From an uncultured Mycoplasmatota bacterium (GTDB lineage Bacteria; Bacillota_I; Bacilli_A; Mycoplasmatales; Mycoplasmoidaceae), in the NCBI GenBank assembly GCA_949527715.1, contig CATEWF010000031.1:1-10548 (forward strand): a stretch of DNA of 10,548 nucleotides. Reading direction: 5' to 3'. Of this stretch, positions 8,845 through 10,548 are shown one piece after another (the first letter of the stretch is position 1; every line of letters begins with the position of its first letter). The notes under the pieces were generated by a model. The model saw only the letters and a list, made by a program, of their open reading frames with translations. It did not search any database and was not told where the DNA came from. A program made the translations under genes and the position numbers.

Positions 8845-9676
8845 CATTCCTATAATTGGTTGATGTAATGGTGTTAACCGCATTTTTAAAGAAGTAGAAA
8901 AAGCTGTAAAAAATGATCCAAAAACTAAATTTTATTGTTTCAAGGAATTAGTCCATAACAAAGCGTCTAATGGACTATTAAAAAAATACAAAGTTAAAGT
9001 TATTAAAGATTTATCTGTAATTAAAAACAAAGAAAATTCAGTTATTTTATTGCAAGCTCATGGTACCACTAAAGAATTTATTAATAAATTAGAAAATAAG
9101 AAAATTAAATACATCGATTTGACTTGTAAATTCATAAAATTTAATGAATCCAAACTACTTGAAAAACAAAAAAACGGATATAAAACTTATTTTATTGGTA
9201 ACTCACTTCACCAAGAGACTATTGCAACATCTTCTAAATTTATAAAAACTAAAATCATTGATGTTTTTAGTTGAAAAAAAACTATATTCCCTAAAAATAA
9301 AAAGTGTTTTGTAACGAATCAAACAACATTAAATTCAGATAAAATAAATGAAGTTAAAAAATACTTTTCAAATAAAAACATTTATTTTAACAATGGTTGT
9401 TGTCCTGAAATATTATTAAGACAGAAAAACTTAAGAAACGTTATTAAGAGTATTGATTTATTACTAGTTATTGGTGACAAAAATTCTAATAATGCAATTG
9501 AACTAACAAACATTGCAAAGGAAAATAATAAAAAGTTCTATTTATTAAATTCTCCTAGACAAATTACCAAAAAAAAGCTTTTGAAATCTAATAAAATTGG
9601 GATTTGTACAAGTGCTTCAGCGCCTAAAACTTTATATGATCAAATTTATAAAAAATTAGTTAGCATAGCTAACTAA
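8831..9676 (+). CDS. ispH: 4-hydroxy-3-methylbut-2-enyl diphosphate reductase (IspH/LytB), divergent but motif-complete
   Basis: In other bacteria IspH reduces HMBPP to IPP and DMAPP, the last step of the MEP isoprenoid pathway, using a [4Fe-4S] cluster. This 281-residue protein has the family's landmarks at the expected spacing. Cluster ligands are Cys12 (GWCNGV), Cys99 (DLTCKF) and Cys191 (NGCCPEILLRQ). Substrate-binding residues are His42 (ELVHNK), His77 (QAHGTT), His127 with catalytic-type Glu129 (LHQET), Thr166 (NQTTLN), Ser219/Asn221 (GDKNSNN) and Ser263 (SASAP). The ATG at 8831 puts the first Cys at residue 12, as in E. coli, despite a 14-nt overlap with the upstream gene. Odd points: the usual GFC is GWC with the Trp encoded by TGA, a second Cys (190) sits beside the ligand, and the overall sequence is very Lys/Asn-rich. 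No other MEP gene is visible. Its stop lies inside manA's tail. Family assignment is firm; physiological role is less so. Confidence 0.93.
9656..9676. terminator. palindromic bidirectional terminator candidate spanning both stop codons
   Basis: A perfect inverted repeat with 9-bp arms, TTAGTTAGC (9656-9664) and GCTAACTAA (9668-9676), and a 3-base loop ATA lies where ispH (plus) and manA (minus) converge. On the plus strand the arm is followed by AA then TTTTT (9679-9683). On the minus strand it is followed directly by a run of T (A-run at 9650-9655). This is the shape of a weak intrinsic terminator for both directions. The stem has only three G-C pairs, so it is not very stable, and the 3-base loop is tight. 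The palindrome also encodes the last six residues and stop of both proteins. Confidence 0.6.
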
Positions 9677-10548
9677 AATTTTTATTTTACCTTTAACTTT
9701 CAATTCCATTATACTCTTTCCAACAATTAAAAAAGAATCACCTTTTTTAATTTTTTGGTTGAAATTAACCAATTCACCTAATCCGTCAATTACTGTACAT
9801 TGTAATCATTTTGCATTTTTATAAAAATAAGTTTTTTGAGAAGAATTATTAATCTTTTTTAAAGTAAAATTTTTAGTCCTAATAATTGTTTCCCTGTCTT
9901 TTACATATTTAGGAGTTTTAAACGGAGCTGAAATGTTATCTAACGATTCTTTAATATGTAGTTTTCTAGAAGGATCAACTTTTTGACGATCGTAATCATA
10001 TAGTCTAAAAGTAACATCTGATGATTGTTGAAGTTCATATATTAATAATCCTGATTTAAGTGCATGAATTGTACCTGTTGGAACATAAATAAAATCACCT
10101 TGTTTAACTTTTTTATTTTTAAGTAATTTTTCTCATTCTCCTTTTTTAACTTGTGAAACAAGTTCTTTTTTTGTTTTAGCATTATGACCATAAATTATTG
10201 AACCATTCTTCTTAGCGCCCAATACATATCAACATTCATTTTTACCAAATTCATTAAAATATTCTTTAGCATATTTATCTTTTGGATGAACTTGAACACT
10301 TAAATCATCATTACAATCTAATAGTTTAACTAATAACGGGTATTCTTTTGTTTTTGGATTATTAAATAATTTTTTATCATTATTGTATAAATCGTATAAA
10401 GAAATTCCTTTATATTCACCGTTTGTAATAATAGAAGACTTTCCTTTGTAGCCACTAACTACTCACGCTTCACCTGTATGATTAGATGGTAGTTTAAATC
10501 CAAATTGTTTTAAATTATCAGATCCTCAAATTTTTTCACTAAAATATG
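9656..10548 (-). CDS. manA: mannose-6-phosphate isomerase, class I (N-terminus beyond window)
   Basis: This zinc-dependent cytoplasmic enzyme interconverts mannose-6-phosphate and fructose-6-phosphate, linking mannose use or mannosyl precursor supply to glycolysis. About 296 residues are visible, covering almost the whole short-form family; roughly 10-15 N-terminal residues are missing. Landmarks: the N-terminal block FSEKIWGSDNLKQFG followed by GEAWVVSGY, the usual start of the fold (E-IWGG and GE-W-S in relatives). The zinc ligands are all present: Gln and His of SVQVHPKD (codons at 10292-10294 and 10286-10288), Glu of KNECWYVLG (10235-10237) and His of PTGTIHAL (10064-10066). The substrate-region pattern SSDVTFRLYDYDR follows. 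The C-terminal beta-barrel ends in KGKIKILVSYAN. Trp codons are TGA (for example IWG, CWY and AWVV). Its last 21 nt overlap the end of ispH on the other strand. The promoter is outside the window. Confidence 0.96.

Noticed and set aside
1..10548. CRISPR arrays, tRNA or rRNA genes, insertion sequences, toxin-antitoxin or other defence genes
   Set aside because: I saw no spaced direct repeats, no cloverleaf-like GC-richer segments, no transposase motifs and no defence-family motifs. Recurrent short A/T runs are explained by composition.

Overview
This is a 10.5-kb, very AT-rich stretch of a mollicute genome, most likely Mycoplasma in the broad sense. The clearest sign is the genetic code. Every conserved gene is open only if TGA is read as tryptophan; IleS, IspH, ManA and the ABC ATPase all carry TGA at positions where Trp fits. 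TGG is used only rarely. Coding density is extreme: the only intergenic gap longer than about 5 bases is 57 bp (7629-7685). I see no tRNA, rRNA, CRISPR array, IS element or stretch over 300 bases without a gene. I would not name a species from this window.

Layout. (1) Positions 1-7628, minus strand: a compact four-gene set. It reads, in transcription order, ileS (isoleucyl-tRNA synthetase, 7628-4938), a 721-residue ABC permease (4948-2783), a 348-residue ABC ATPase (2777-1731) and a second ABC permease (1731 down, cut by the left window edge). Neighbours overlap by 11 nt, are 5 nt apart and overlap by 1 nt, so they are probably co-transcribed and translationally coupled. (2) Positions 7629-7685: a divergent promoter region whose best -10 candidate is an 8-bp palindrome usable in both directions. 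(3) Positions 7686-9676, plus strand: a three-gene set of an unrecognised 171-residue protein, an unrecognised 213-residue protein with two membrane segments, and a divergent but motif-complete IspH (HMBPP reductase). Spacings are +1 nt and a 14-nt overlap. (4) Positions 9656-10548, minus strand: class I mannose-6-phosphate isomerase (manA), its N-terminus beyond the right edge.

How it fits together. The two permeases and the ATPase look like one exporter-type (ABC-2-like) complex. The permeases share an N-terminal membrane module with a common REDGTEL/SKPI(A/S)R-type loop but have large, apparently unrelated extracellular domains. The substrate is unknown. IspH would make IPP/DMAPP from HMBPP and needs a [4Fe-4S] cluster; it is unexpected because most mycoplasmas lack the rest of the MEP pathway, and no other MEP gene is visible here. 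ManA interconverts mannose-6-phosphate and fructose-6-phosphate.

The most striking non-coding detail is the ispH/manA junction. The two genes converge and overlap tail-to-tail in a palindrome with 9-bp arms that encodes both stop codons and nearly the same C-terminal tail (LVSIAN and LVSYAN). It also has the form of a bidirectional terminator. I did not find a convincing new defence or mobile system.
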